A stretch of 64,000 nucleotides of DNA from Bacillus sp. RO2 (GCF_012911845.1 NZ_JAAXCU010000048.1:180996-244995); one strand, 5' to 3'. Positions 1-8,171 are shown, numbered from the stretch's first letter. Numbers and translations are program-made. The notes: generated by a model not told the origin, from the letters alone.

Positions 1-57
1 CAACGCAGAGAATTTACCGAATGTTTTAGATAAATTTTTTGTCTCTAATATGGTCAT
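1..57 (-). CDS. ABC transporter ATP-binding protein, N-terminal fragment
   Basis: Only the first 19 codons lie inside the window; the gene continues beyond the left edge. Read on the minus strand from the ATG at 57, they give MTILETKNLSKTFGKFSAL, the usual opening beta-strand of an ABC ATPase ahead of its Walker A loop. A strong ribosome site (GGAGGGAGGG) lies just upstream. The gene is divergent from a TetR regulator, and a promoter reading toward it is visible (TTGTCA, 17 bp, TATTAT at 161-133). This is the standard layout of an efflux ABC operon controlled by its own TetR repressor. The family call rests on a short stretch. Confidence 0.6.
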   Translation of the reverse strand, partial: MTILETKNLSKTFGKFSAL

Positions 58-127
58 GAAAGACCCTCCCTCCATCTACATGATAAATCATACAGAAAAG
101 CAAAATATGAAATATTTTAACTTACAT

Positions 128-174
128 AGTTCATAATATATATAAAATAATCCTTTGACAAGAGTTTATGAACT
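128..174. promoter_or_regulatory. Inverted repeat over the divergent TetR/ABC promoter region
   Basis: AGTTCATAA at 128-136 is mirrored by TTATGAACT at 166-174. The two arms flank a minus-strand promoter (-35 TTGTCA at 161-156, -10 TATTAT at 138-133) serving the ABC gene, and the left arm overlaps the -10. It is inferred to be the binding region of the adjacent TetR protein. The 29-bp gap suggests two half-sites or two separate operators. Confidence 0.45.
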
Positions 175-226
175 ATTTCATTTGTTTTATTACATAATTT
201 TGATTAAAATATAAGCGAGGTGAAAA

Positions 227-814
227 ATGATGGACGGTTTTCAACGACGGAGAGAACAAAAGAAACAAGATATCCTAGAAGCTGCCTTGACTCTTTTTAT
301 GGAATATGGAGTCCAGAAAGTTTCCATTTCTGAAATAGCGCAAAAGGCCAATGTTTCCCAAGTAACAATCTATAATTACTTTGAGAGCAAACATAAATTA
401 ACAAGCGATGTCTTTGGTTATTACATAAATAAAACTTCAGACGATTTTGAAAGGCTCATTCATAGCGATATCCCATTCCCAGAGAAAATCAAACAAATAA
501 TTTTCAATAAAAAAGAGATTTCTAAACAGATTCATGAAGAATTTTATCACTTCATGATGAAAGAATATACAACAGAAGGTAATATCATTGAGAAAATCTA
601 TGTGGAAAAAGCACTTCCTTATTTTGCGAAATTGTTTGAGGAAGGAAAGGAACAAGGCTATGTCGATCCAAATCTTTCGCAAGAAGCCATTCTTTTCTAT
701 GTACAGATGCTGAAAGATTATATGCAAAGAGAAGAAGTTTATCAAAAAGTGCTTCCGTTGACGGAAGACATTACGAATATCTTTTTTTACGGGATTATTG
801 GTAAAAAAGAATAA
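227..814 (+). CDS. TetR/AcrR family transcriptional regulator
   Basis: A 195-residue repressor of normal TetR length. The N-terminal helix-turn-helix (about residues 8-55) contains the typical sequence ILEAALTLFMEYG and then VSISEIAQKANVSQVTIYNYF. The remainder is an all-helical ligand-binding domain with no recognisable specificity signature. The ribosome site GCGAGGTG precedes ATGATG, so the start may be 227 or 230. It is divergent from an ABC transporter gene at the left edge, which is its most likely target. An inverted repeat in the shared intergenic region is the probable operator. The inducer is unknown. The family call is certain; the target is inferred from context. Confidence 0.9.
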   Translation: MMDGFQRRREQKKQDILEAALTLFMEYGVQKVSISEIAQKANVSQVTIYNYFESKHKLTSDVFGYYINKTSDDFERLIHSDIPFPEKIKQIIFNKKEISKQIHEEFYHFMMKEYTTEGNIIEKIYVEKALPYFAKLFEEGKEQGYVDPNLSQEAILFYVQMLKDYMQREEVYQKVLPLTEDITNIFFYGIIGKKE

Positions 815-815
815 A

Positions 816-844
816 AACAGGCTTCCTCTAGTGAGGTGCCTGTT
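816..844. terminator. Bidirectional terminator between tetR and clpP
   Basis: AACAGGC (816-822) and CCTC (825-828) pair with GAGG (833-836) and GCCTGTT (838-844). An A-run lies on the left and a T-rich stretch on the right, so the hairpin can serve both convergent genes. Confidence 0.75.
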
Positions 845-849
845 ATTTA

Positions 850-1431
850 TTAGCCTTTTTTAATTACTTCATCGATAATTCCGTATTCCTTTGCTTCACT
901 TGCCGTCATAAAATTATCTCTGTCAGTATCACGCGCAATCTTTTCAATTGGCTGTCCAGTATAGTCAGCAATCATTTTATGAAGGTCATCTTTTAACTTC
1001 AGGATTCTACGAGCTGATATTTCGATTTCCGTCGCCTGACCTCTAGCACCACCTAGTGGCTGATGAATCATAATTTCGCTGTTTGGCAATGCAAGCCTCT
1101 TCCCCTTCGTTCCGGCCATTAACAGCATTGCCCCAAAAGATGCGGCCATCCCAATACAGATTGTTCGAACGTCTGGTTTGATATAGTGCATCGTATCAAG
1201 AATGGCAAACCCAGCAGTAGTAGAGCCGCCTGGGCTGTTTATATAGATGGAAATGTCTTTATTTGGGTCATCAGCAGCTAGAAAAAGCAATTGAGCAACG
1301 ACACTACTTGCAATCTGATCATTGATTTCATCACCGATCATAATAATACGGTCCTTCAGCAAGCGAGAATAAATATCGTATGAACGTTCTCCTCTAGTTG
1401 ATTGTTCAATGACATATGGTATTGTATTCAT
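850..1431 (-). CDS. clpP: ATP-dependent Clp protease proteolytic subunit (ClpP paralogue)
   Basis: A 193-residue serine peptidase of the ClpP family. It forms the barrel that degrades substrates unfolded by ClpC or ClpX. The catalytic triad is Ser98 (in [10 protein letters not shown]), His123 (in [11 protein letters not shown]) and Asp172 (in DTDRDNF). All positions match canonical ClpP. The pore and handle regions are complete. Several core residues differ from the main Bacillus ClpP (AASFGAML rather than AASMGAFL), and the gene sits 17 bp downstream of an ECF-type sigma factor on the same strand. It is therefore more likely a second, specialised ClpP than the housekeeping copy. The ribosome site AAGGAGGAAAAGG precedes the ATG. 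Confidence 0.95.
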   Translation of the reverse strand: MNTIPYVIEQSTRGERSYDIYSRLLKDRIIMIGDEINDQIASSVVAQLLFLAADDPNKDISIYINSPGGSTTAGFAILDTMHYIKPDVRTICIGMAASFGAMLLMAGTKGKRLALPNSEIMIHQPLGGARGQATEIEISARRILKLKDDLHKMIADYTGQPIEKIARDTDRDNFMTASEAKEYGIIDEVIKKG

Positions 1432-1448
1432 GTCCTTTTCCTCCTTCG

Positions 1449-2129
1449 TTATGCAACGGATGTAAATGCATTGGTCGGAGTGTGAGTAGAAGGTGTGTAC
1501 ATCATGACGTTATGACGGAAGATTGTCGGCAGTGCATCAATGAGAACTCTTGGATCTTCTTCCTGAAGACTTTGCTGGAATAATGGTGGCAATAGATGCT
1601 TTTCCTCCTCGCTCCAAAAACTGTCTATGAGTTCCAAGTTAGGTGGCTCTTTTTTGTTTAGTCTTTTTCTAGAGCGATGTAAAGCTGCTTTTACCGCTCC
1701 TTCTGTTGTTCCAAGCATGTCGGCAATTTCAGCAGATTGATAATCAAATGCCTCTGTAAGAAAGAAAATCACTGCTTGTTTTGGTGTAGTATGTGTAAGT
1801 AATGTATCTGTAATAACGAGGGCTTTCTCCAAATGATGATGATGCGCCTCTTCCTTAAAAACATCCTGCAATATTTCTTTTTGTCTTCTCCGTACAACAT
1901 CAATCCACTTGTTGTAAGCAACTTTCTTAAGAAGAGCTTGACTAATAACAGAAGCATGAGAGTAATGCTTAATGGTCTTTGCCATGGTTTCTTGTGCAAG
2001 GTCACAACCATCCCATTCGTTTTTCGTAAGAAACAGGCAATATCGGAGTAATTGATGATAATGGTCCTGTATGCGCTCTTCCTGGGACAAGGCGTTTTCA
2101 CTTGCCAATTTTTTATCTGCTTTTTTCAA
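1449..2129 (-). CDS. RNA polymerase sigma-70 family (ECF-like) sigma factor
   Basis: A 226-residue group-4 sigma factor. Region 2 lies at about residues 22-85, with [15 protein letters not shown]. Region 4 lies at about 118-165, with [28 protein letters not shown] split over its HTH. A roughly 60-residue C-terminal extension follows that contains no obvious motif. The start is TTG at 2129, preceded by AAAGGAG at a 9-base spacing. No anti-sigma gene is adjacent. The neighbour 17 bp downstream is a clpP paralogue, so the two are probably co-transcribed and the sigma factor may control, or be controlled by, that protease. Family assignment is firm; the regulon is unknown. Confidence 0.85.
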   Translation of the reverse strand: MKKADKKLASENALSQEERIQDHYHQLLRYCLFLTKNEWDGCDLAQETMAKTIKHYSHASVISQALLKKVAYNKWIDVVRRRQKEILQDVFKEEAHHHHLEKALVITDTLLTHTTPKQAVIFFLTEAFDYQSAEIADMLGTTEGAVKAALHRSRKRLNKKEPPNLELIDSFWSEEEKHLLPPLFQQSLQEEDPRVLIDALPTIFRHNVMMYTPSTHTPTNAFTSVA

Positions 2130-2328
2130 TGAGCAACACTCCTTTACTCCACTCTATTATCTAAACGAATTATTAGCCCCTGAAGATACGGGTTACTTTA
2201 TATTTTTTTTAAGTATGTAATATGTAAACAGACTGTAAAGAAAAATACCCCCACAAATCTGAGCATTTTCTTTAATATTATAGATACAATACAAAACCTT
2301 AGTATCAGTATGTTCATGGGAGGTAACT

Positions 2329-2652
2329 ATGCAGACATATGTAAAGGATTCTTTATTAGAATGGAAAGAAGAAATGTTAAAGCAGAAGAAAGAAATTGAT
2401 GATGAATATGAAAAAGTGAAATCTGATCTTCAGTTATATTCTATTAAGTTCAGTATTACGAAACAAGTAATACAGTCCACGATTAATGATGAAATCATCG
2501 ACAACATTAAAGATTCATATCACAAACCATTTGAAGAGAAATTCAATGAACTTAAACAATACATAAAAGAGTTAGATGAAAAAAGAAAAGTGTTTCAAAT
2601 GTTTGTGGACAAAATAGATAAAGTCAGTGAAACTGAGATGATGGAGAAATAG
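2329..2652 (+). CDS. Hypothetical coiled-coil protein, 107 aa
   Basis: I do not recognise the family. The protein is highly charged and almost entirely helical in appearance, with Lys/Glu-rich heptad-like stretches (residues 10-35 and 65-105), and it has no signal peptide or membrane segment. It begins at an ATG with a good ribosome site (GGGAGGTAACT) and ends just before a strong terminator, so it is a genuine monocistronic gene. It is divergent from the sigma factor/clpP pair. A role as a small structural or adaptor protein is possible, but nothing in the sequence shows it. Confidence 0.7.
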   Translation: MQTYVKDSLLEWKEEMLKQKKEIDDEYEKVKSDLQLYSIKFSITKQVIQSTINDEIIDNIKDSYHKPFEEKFNELKQYIKELDEKRKVFQMFVDKIDKVSETEMMEK

Positions 2653-2660
2653 AATAACTT

Positions 2661-2697
2661 GGCCAGGTGGAAAATCAAGTAGGATTCCCACCTGGCC
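2661..2697. terminator. Bidirectional terminator
   Basis: GGCCAGGTGG (2661-2670) pairs perfectly with CCACCTGGCC (2688-2697). The hairpin lies between the convergent coiled-coil gene and fumC. The T-tract is short on both sides. Confidence 0.75.
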
Positions 2698-2704
2698 AGC
2701 TTGT

Positions 2705-4090
2705 TTATTGTGGACTTACCATTTTACTCGGATCAACAAAGGCATCAAATTCTTCTTCTGTTAGCAGTTCCAGTTTTAGTGCGGCTTCTTTTAACGTGGT
2801 CCCTTCTTTGTGTGCAAGCTTAGCAATGGATGCTGCTTTTTCATATCCTATATGAGGGTTTAAGGATGTTACTAACATCAAAGAGTTTTGAAGGTTTAAG
2901 GCTATTTTTTCAAGATTAGGTTCCATTCCGCTGACGCATTTGTCGTTAAAACTGTTCATGCTGTCAGTCAAAAGTGTAACAGATTGTAAAAAATTATAGA
3001 TAATGACGGGTTTGAACACATTCAGTTCAAAGTTACCCTGACTTGCAGCAATACCAATGGTTACATCATTGCCCATAACTTGCGTTGCCACCATTGTTAA
3101 TGCCTCACTTTGGGTTGGGTTGACTTTGCCGGGCATAATAGAGCTTCCAGGTTCATTTTCAGGTATAGTTATCTCACCTATCCCGCTTCTTGGACCACTG
3201 GCAAGCCACCTTACGTCATTGGCAATTTTCATTAAATCTGCAGCAAGTGCTTTTATTGCTCCATGTACATATACAACCTGATCATGACTGGTTAATGCAT
3301 GAAATTTATTCGCTGCAGAAATGAAATTTTTCCCTGTCAGTTGTGTAATCTCTTCCGCTACCATCCGCCCAAAATCTGGATGCGCATTTATCCCTGTACC
3401 TACTGCCGTTCCCCCTATGGCCAGTTCTTTCATATAGGGTAGGCTTTCTGTAATCATTTTCTCCCCTTTTTCAAGCATATGATGCCATCCGCTGATTTCT
3501 TGGCCCAGTGTAAGCGGGGTAGCATCTTGAAGGTGGGTTCTTCCAATTTTAATAACATCATTGAATTTGTCGGACTTTTGTAGCAAAGTCTCTTTTAGTC
3601 TCGTTAATGCCGGAAGAAGTCTTTCCTCCACTGCTAACACTCCAGCAATGTGTAAGGCAGTCGGAAACGTGTCATTGGAGCTTTGAGACATGTTTACATC
3701 ATCGTTTGGATGAATCCGGTCCTCTCCTCCGCTGTCAGTTAACAGTTGGTTTGCCCTATTGGCAATCACTTCGTTTACATTCATATTGGATTGTGTACCA
3801 CTACCTGTTTGCCACACAACTAGTGGAAAATGCTCATCCCATTTTCCTGTTATTACCTCTTGGGCAGCGGCTGTAATTGCCTCTGCTTTTTCGGAAGAGA
3901 GTTTGCTCAATTTATGATTACTTTTTGCCGCTGCTTTTTTTAATAGTGCAAAGCCGTGAATGATCTCTATTGGCATCTTCTCCGCACCAATAGCGAAATT
4001 TTCGATGCTTCTTTGCGTTTGTGCTCCCCATAGCTTATTCTTTGGAACTTTTATTTCTCCCATTGTATCTTTTTCAATACGGTATTCCAT
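2705..4090 (-). CDS. fumC: Class II fumarate hydratase (fumarase C)
   Basis: Catalyses the reversible hydration of fumarate to L-malate in the TCA cycle; cytosolic homotetramer. The 461 residues carry the superfamily signature [13 protein letters not shown], the substrate-binding [12 protein letters not shown] and SSNDTFPTA segments, and the catalytic-site [16 protein letters not shown]. Length and motifs separate it from aspartase and argininosuccinate lyase. An in-frame ATG exists 24 bp further upstream, but AAAGGAG with a 9-base spacer points to the ATG at 4090 ([11 protein letters not shown]), which also matches the normal N-terminus. It appears monocistronic. Confidence 0.97.
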   Translation of the reverse strand: MEYRIEKDTMGEIKVPKNKLWGAQTQRSIENFAIGAEKMPIEIIHGFALLKKAAAKSNHKLSKLSSEKAEAITAAAQEVITGKWDEHFPLVVWQTGSGTQSNMNVNEVIANRANQLLTDSGGEDRIHPNDDVNMSQSSNDTFPTALHIAGVLAVEERLLPALTRLKETLLQKSDKFNDVIKIGRTHLQDATPLTLGQEISGWHHMLEKGEKMITESLPYMKELAIGGTAVGTGINAHPDFGRMVAEEITQLTGKNFISAANKFHALTSHDQVVYVHGAIKALAADLMKIANDVRWLASGPRSGIGEITIPENEPGSSIMPGKVNPTQSEALTMVATQVMGNDVTIGIAASQGNFELNVFKPVIIYNFLQSVTLLTDSMNSFNDKCVSGMEPNLEKIALNLQNSLMLVTSLNPHIGYEKAASIAKLAHKEGTTLKEAALKLELLTEEEFDAFVDPSKMVSPQ

Positions 4091-4183
4091 GTATGTAGTC
4101 TCCTTTCTTTTCATTACTTACTATTTACCTCTATTGTTAAAAGAAAAACGTAGTCTTTTCAGATAAGTATTTCTTTAAGCGCA

Positions 4184-4218
4184 CAAAAATAACCTGTCTC
4201 TCATTTGAGAAACAGGTT
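4184..4218 (-). terminator. Terminator downstream of trhO
   Basis: AACCTGT (4191-4197) pairs with ACAGGTT (4212-4218), with an additional inner TCTCA/TGAGA pairing. On the minus strand it is followed by ATTTTTG, so it fits a Rho-independent terminator for the gene to its right. Confidence 0.75.
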
Positions 4219-4225
4219 AGCTAAA

Positions 4226-5188
4226 TTAGTTTGTAACTTCTTCTTTTATTGCATCCATTCTTTTGCTTACTTCTTCTTCTGTTAATCCGTGTTCTGTGAT
4301 ATAACGATTTCTTGGGTGTACTCGGCATTCGTGGGAACAACTACGCAAGTATTTGTGTTCGTTTTCCTCAGAGCTCAAGATCTTCTTGTTACACTCAGGG
4401 TTTGCACAGTTTACATAGCGCTCGCAAGGTTCACCGGAAAAATGATCTTTCCCGACAACTACATGTTCCTTTTGATTAATTGGAACACTGATACGCTCAT
4501 CAAACACATAGCATTGTCCATCCCATAGTTCTCCTTGCACTTCAGGGTCTTTCCCGTAAGTGACAATTCCTCCATCCAGCTGGGAAACATCCTCAAAACC
4601 TTCTTCAAGCAGCCATCCAGAGAACTTTTCACAACGTACTCCGCCAGTACAATACGTTAAAATCTTTTTGCCTTCAAAATTCTTTTTGTTTTCTTTAATC
4701 CATTGAGGAAGTTCTTTGAACGTATTGATGTCCGGTTTCACTGCACCACGGAAATGTCCAAGGTCGTACTCATAATCATTACGAGCATCAATTACCACTG
4801 TATCTTCGCTTTGTAATGCTTCTAACCATTCTTTTGGTTTTAAATGCTTCCCTGTTGTTTTGCGGGGATCGATATCATCTTCCAGGCGTAATGTTACCAA
4901 TTCCGGACGATAACGAACCTTCATTTTAGGAAATGCATGTTCCGTTACTTCATCTACTTTATAGATGATATCTGAGAACAGAGGATGTGCATTCATATGC
5001 TCAATATAAGCGTCTGTTTGCTCGATCGTTCCTGAAACTGTACCGTTAATCCCTTCTTTTGCAATTAATACGCGGCCTTTCAATTCTAACTCTTTACAGA
5101 ATTCCAGATGTTCTTGAGTTACCTCTTCAGGATTCTCGATATCTACATATTTATAATACAATAATACTCTATAGTCTTGACTCATCAT
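4226..5188 (-). CDS. trhO: tRNA uridine(34) hydroxylase TrhO (rhodanese-type, UPF0176)
   Basis: Installs 5-hydroxyuridine at wobble position 34 of tRNA, the prephenate-independent route to mo5U in Bacillus. The protein is 320 residues from the ATG at 5188. It has an N-terminal ferredoxin-like domain ([16 protein letters not shown]), a rhodanese domain with the catalytic Cys in [17 protein letters not shown], and a C-terminal Cys-rich stretch ([18 protein letters not shown]) that probably binds zinc. In-frame TTG and GTG codons lie upstream, but homologues begin close to [12 protein letters not shown], so the start at 5188 or 5185 is preferred. It is monocistronic with its own terminator. Confidence 0.93.
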   Translation of the reverse strand: MMSQDYRVLLYYKYVDIENPEEVTQEHLEFCKELELKGRVLIAKEGINGTVSGTIEQTDAYIEHMNAHPLFSDIIYKVDEVTEHAFPKMKVRYRPELVTLRLEDDIDPRKTTGKHLKPKEWLEALQSEDTVVIDARNDYEYDLGHFRGAVKPDINTFKELPQWIKENKKNFEGKKILTYCTGGVRCEKFSGWLLEEGFEDVSQLDGGIVTYGKDPEVQGELWDGQCYVFDERISVPINQKEHVVVGKDHFSGEPCERYVNCANPECNKKILSSEENEHKYLRSCSHECRVHPRNRYITEHGLTEEEVSKRMDAIKEEVTN

Positions 5189-5356
5189 TATCACCAATAC
5201 CTTTATTAAATTTATCTATTTACATAGTTGACATAATTTTTTTTATATAAGAAGTTACAACATATTACTATATCAAAAATGATGGGATTGTGACAAGCTT
5301 TTATTACGATAACGGAAAGAAGTGAGTGTCATTTCATTATTTTTGGTGAAAATGTA

Positions 5357-5408
5357 TTGATAAACATTTGGTTAAAGGGTATATTTTACACAAATGAAGG
5401 CGTTTTCA
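5357..5408 (+). promoter_or_regulatory. SigmaA promoter with CcpA cre box just downstream
   Basis: -35 TTGATA (5357-5362), a 17-bp spacer and -10 TATATT (5380-5385) give a good vegetative promoter. TGAAGGCGTTTTCA (5395-5408) matches the cre consensus TGWAANCGNTNWCA at all but one defined position and lies at about +3 to +16. From there bound CcpA would block transcription. This implies carbon catabolite repression of the exported glycoside-active protein that follows. Confidence 0.7.
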
Positions 5409-5420
5409 GTTGTTTTTTTC

Positions 5421-5430
5421 GAAACGTTTC
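5421..5430. promoter_or_regulatory. LacI-family-like palindrome
   Basis: GAAACGTTTC is a perfect 10-bp palindrome with the central CG flanked by AAA/TTT, the form typical of LacI/GalR operators. It lies 30 bp before the start of the glycoamylase-like gene, downstream of the promoter and cre box. No LacI regulator gene is in the window, so the regulator is unknown. Confidence 0.35.
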
Positions 5431-5460
5431 ACTAAATATGTTAAGAGGGGTTGTTAGAAT

Positions 5461-6816
5461 TTGAAAAAGTTGCTTGGGTTATTTTTAATAACCATGGTGG
5501 GTGTTGGTACAATTCTCTATTTTACTAGCATTCCAGAAAAAACAGTTGTTCAGCCGAAAAATGATATGGAGAAAGAACTATTAGACACTGCTGAAAAAAC
5601 GTTTCGATTTTTTGAAGATTATACCGATCTTGAAACAGGTCTTACCATGGACCGTGTTGACTTTGAGCAGGATGAAACGAAAGCCGAACATACCTCCCCT
5701 ACTAATATTGCCATGTATATGATAGGGATGGTTTCTGGTGTGGAACTTGGCTTTATATCAAAAAATGAAGCCGAGCAAAAGCTTGAAAAAACCTTGCAGT
5801 CACTAGAAGATATGGAAACGCGGAATGGGCTTTATTACAATTGGTACTATACGAAGGATGGTACGCAAAAAAAAGATTGGGGACAGTTTATCTCTAGTGT
5901 TGACAATGGTTGGTTGACTGCAGGGTTAATCGTTACCGGGCAGTATTTTGAAGGTCTGAAAGATTTAACAGATCCCCTCGTGGAGCAAATGAATTATTCC
6001 ACTCTTTATGACCCATCTGTTGGTCATCTACATGGAGGATATGATAAGGAACAAGAAAGTCTTACTTCTCATCATTACGGGATGTTATATACGGAGCCGC
6101 GAGTGGCAAGTTACCTCGCTATTGGTAAAGGAGATGTACCTGAGGAACATTGGTGGAAGTTGTACCGAACTTTTCCGCCAGAATTTGATTGGCAATCTCA
6201 ATCTCCTTCAGGTGAGATGAAGGAGTATAACGGTGTAAGTGTGTTTCAAGGTGTGTACGAATATGACAACATTAAGTTTGTACCAAGCTGGGGAGGCAGT
6301 ATGTTTGAAGCGCTGATGCCAAGCTTAGTGTTAAAGGAAAATGAACTTGGTGTGAATGGTTTAGGCTTAAATAATCTACAGCATGTAAAAGGTCAAATCC
6401 GCTATGCGGAAGTAAATGAATTGGAGGCTTGGGGCTTTTCTCCTGCAGCAATCCGAAATAATTATGGAGAGTTTGGAGCTCCTGTATTAGGAACTGAAGG
6501 TTATGAAGATAAAGCGACAGTTACACCACATGCGAGCTTTCTTGCATTAGAGCATGCTCCTGAAGAAGTTTATGACAACCTTAAAAAGCTTCGGGATATG
6601 GGAGTCTATGGAGAAGATTATGGCTATTATGACACAGTCAATCTTGAAACAGGGGAAGTTGCCCATACGTATCTTTCTTTGGACCAGGGAATGATTTTAG
6701 CCTCTATCACCAATTATTTAAAGAAAGGTGTCATCAGGGATTATTTTCATCAGGATCCGATTGGCAAAAAGCCGGAACATCTATTGGAAGTGGAGGATTT
6801 CGGTATCAGGGATTAA
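5461..6816 (+). CDS. Exported glycoamylase-like (PF10091-type) carbohydrate-active protein
   Basis: A 451-residue protein with an N-terminal hydrophobic segment (residues 2-22), either an uncleaved anchor or a signal peptide. The first part resembles the DUF3131/NdvB-associated region (TAEKTFRFFEDYTDLETGLT, TSPTNIAMYMIG). The second resembles the glycoamylase domain, with FVPSWGGSMFEALMPSL, GFSPAAI and VTPHASFLAL. Relatives act on beta-glucans such as beta-1,2-glucan, or are called glucoamylase family proteins; the substrate here is unknown. The TTG start follows AGAGGGG. Regulation is suggested by a cre box and a LacI-type palindrome upstream. The gene stands alone and ends at a shared terminator. 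Confidence 0.75.
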   Translation: MKKLLGLFLITMVGVGTILYFTSIPEKTVVQPKNDMEKELLDTAEKTFRFFEDYTDLETGLTMDRVDFEQDETKAEHTSPTNIAMYMIGMVSGVELGFISKNEAEQKLEKTLQSLEDMETRNGLYYNWYYTKDGTQKKDWGQFISSVDNGWLTAGLIVTGQYFEGLKDLTDPLVEQMNYSTLYDPSVGHLHGGYDKEQESLTSHHYGMLYTEPRVASYLAIGKGDVPEEHWWKLYRTFPPEFDWQSQSPSGEMKEYNGVSVFQGVYEYDNIKFVPSWGGSMFEALMPSLVLKENELGVNGLGLNNLQHVKGQIRYAEVNELEAWGFSPAAIRNNYGEFGAPVLGTEGYEDKATVTPHASFLALEHAPEEVYDNLKKLRDMGVYGEDYGYYDTVNLETGEVAHTYLSLDQGMILASITNYLKKGVIRDYFHQDPIGKKPEHLLEVEDFGIRD

Positions 6817-6820
6817 ATTC

Positions 6821-6850
6821 AAAAAGAGCCACTGTTTGGCGGCTCTTTTT
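6821..6850. terminator. Bidirectional terminator
   Basis: AAAAAGAGCC (6821-6830) pairs with GGCTCTTTTT (6841-6850). It serves the glycoamylase-like gene on the plus strand and the HTH-F1beta gene on the minus strand. Confidence 0.85.
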
Positions 6851-6867
6851 ATTATTCTATAGAAATG

Positions 6868-7914
6868 TTATTTTATAGAACCAATATATGATAAAGAATT
6901 TACTTCAGCAGAATCATAGGAACCTTCTAGTATTTTTCTAATATCTTCAAGCATCGTCGGGAGGTCAACATCTTCTCCTTGTTTACCAGAGAAGGGTTCA
7001 GCAACATAGAAAGGTTGGGTTAGATATGCCTCCAATCTTTCCCCTCTCTTATATGTTTGTATTTCAGATTCGGGGAGTTGATCCATTCCTCTTACTTGAA
7101 CAAGTGAGCGTAACTCACGGTACCGTCTAAGAAGTTTTTGTGAGCGTTGTTGTATGGATAAGTGGTGTTGATCTAGGTGAGCACCTTCTAAAACAGATGA
7201 AGTGGAATGTAAAGGATTAATAGCTGGATATTTATGTCTAGCTGCAAGATCTGCATCAAATTGCCATAACGTTTCTAATGGTCCATAAGGCAGGTCTTCA
7301 TCCACAACCTGACCACTTAAATCAAGAAGGAATGTTGTAACTGTATTCATTCCAACCTTTTCTAGTTTGTTGTGAAGGTCTTGAATGTTCCCATTCGCTA
7401 CATGACCACGGTCAGCAGTGAAAATTATCTCTTTATTTGGTCCAAGTTCCATGATTTTTTGGTAGGCTTCTTCTATTGTGCTTACAGCCAAATCCACATG
7501 ATCAAGAATGTCCGTGACCTCAGGATGCTCCCCCTTAGGTGATAGCAAAATTGAAGTGTACCCTTCTCTTTTAAGACGGTAATACAACTCTGCTAGAACC
7601 ACAAGTTGCCCCATGCCTGGTCTTGCCACAAGACCGTTAGTACCTCCTTTAGTCAATGGAGCCAATAAATCAATAGCTTTAATTTTTGTTTCAATCATAT
7701 CGACTTTCTCCCCTCTCAATATCAACTCATCCAAGCTACACTCTGCTAAATCAGCTAGCGCGATAATGGTGCGTACCTCTGCTCTCCCAACTGGAATTTT
7801 GCCTGTGCACAGATTTGAAACGGTTGCTGGTCTTAAGCCCACAGATTTAGCCGCACTCGTCAAGTTTGGTACCTTTCTACGCAATAAAGCGACATTCAAT
7901 CTTACATTTTCCAT
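6868..7914 (-). CDS. HTH DNA-binding domain fused to a degenerate F1-ATPase beta-like domain
   Basis: A 348-residue protein with an unusual build. Residues 1-67 form an HTH domain (LTSAAKSVGLRPATVSNLCT). From about residue 75 the sequence follows the nucleotide-binding and C-terminal domains of the ATP synthase beta subunit: ETKIKAIDLLAPLTKGG, then KYPAINPLHSTSSVL, RRYRELRSLVQVRGMDQL, and AYLTQPFYVAEPFSGKQG. The Walker A loop, GGAGVGKT in true beta subunits, reads ARPGMGQL, so the catalytic Lys and Thr are gone. The segment between P-loop and C-terminal domain is shortened. It is probably a non-hydrolysing regulator that may still oligomerise. AGGAGGTG six bases before the ATG at 7914 sets the start; the GTG upstream lies inside the ribosome site. 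It is monocistronic. I know of no named family. Confidence 0.8.
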   Translation of the reverse strand: MENVRLNVALLRRKVPNLTSAAKSVGLRPATVSNLCTGKIPVGRAEVRTIIALADLAECSLDELILRGEKVDMIETKIKAIDLLAPLTKGGTNGLVARPGMGQLVVLAELYYRLKREGYTSILLSPKGEHPEVTDILDHVDLAVSTIEEAYQKIMELGPNKEIIFTADRGHVANGNIQDLHNKLEKVGMNTVTTFLLDLSGQVVDEDLPYGPLETLWQFDADLAARHKYPAINPLHSTSSVLEGAHLDQHHLSIQQRSQKLLRRYRELRSLVQVRGMDQLPESEIQTYKRGERLEAYLTQPFYVAEPFSGKQGEDVDLPTMLEDIRKILEGSYDSAEVNSLSYIGSIK

Positions 7915-7929
7915 TATTTTCACCTCCTG

Positions 7930-7967
7930 TTACTTTATAGAGTAATTGATATTCTGTTTAAAAGCAA
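7930..7967 (-). promoter_or_regulatory. Promoter and operator-like palindrome of the HTH-F1beta gene
   Basis: On the minus strand, -35 TTGCTT (7967-7962), a 17-bp spacer and -10 TACTCT (7944-7939). The -10 is embedded in a near-perfect palindrome, TTACTTTATAGAGTAA (7930-7945, 7 of 8 pairs). Its position over the -10 and start site suggests autorepression by the HTH domain. This is inference. Confidence 0.5.
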
Positions 7968-8020
7968 TAAAAATTACGTTTAAACGCATTTATTTTTACT
8001 TCCAACCCTCAGTAGTAGGG

Positions 8021-8112
8021 ATTTTAACTTTTCTAAGGCTTATTGTAACTATTTCTTTAGTTATTGTAACTTTCTCTAAGGTTATTGTGACTTTTACACC
8101 GGTCATTGTGAC
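8021..8112. repeat. Five direct repeats with exact 21-bp period
   Basis: The plus-strand cores are ATTTTAAC (8021), ATTGTAAC (8042), ATTGTAAC (8063), ATTGTGAC (8084) and ATTGTGAC (8105). Each starts exactly 21 bp after the previous one, and the spacers share a CTAAGG/CTTTAG-like element. On the minus strand the core is GTYACAAT. The array lies 100-190 bp upstream of the HTH-F1beta gene and just beyond the tcyP terminator. A period of two helical turns places all sites on one DNA face, like an operator or iteron array. A plus-strand reading frame across it exists only as a by-product of the 21-bp period and has no ribosome site. Confidence 0.8.
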
Positions 8113-8140
8113 ATTTCGGATTTCGCATTAAAAACACCAC

Positions 8141-8171
8141 AAAAAAGAGAGCAGCACCTAAGCTGCTCTCT
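8141..8171 (-). terminator. Terminator of tcyP
   Basis: AGAGAGCAGC (8146-8155) pairs with GCTGCTCTCT (8162-8171). On the minus strand it is followed by a T-run from 8146 down to 8141. Confidence 0.85.

Noticed and set aside
182..210. tetR promoter TTGTTT-17-TAAAAT
   Set aside because: Its start site would fall inside the ribosome-binding site, leaving no usable leader.
2705..4090. Several open frames antisense to fumC
   Set aside because: They mirror fumC codons, lack ribosome sites and have no recognisable motifs. The same reasoning was applied to antisense frames within the other large genes.
8021..8112. CRISPR array
   Set aside because: The period is 21 bp with an 8-bp core, the spacers are similar to each other and there are no cas genes. 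The same applies to the array at 26004-26132.
7946..8131. A plus-strand frame giving heptad-like VIVTF repeats
   Set aside because: The heptads are a consequence of the exact 21-bp DNA period; there is no ribosome site and the minus strand is the likely functional reading of the array.
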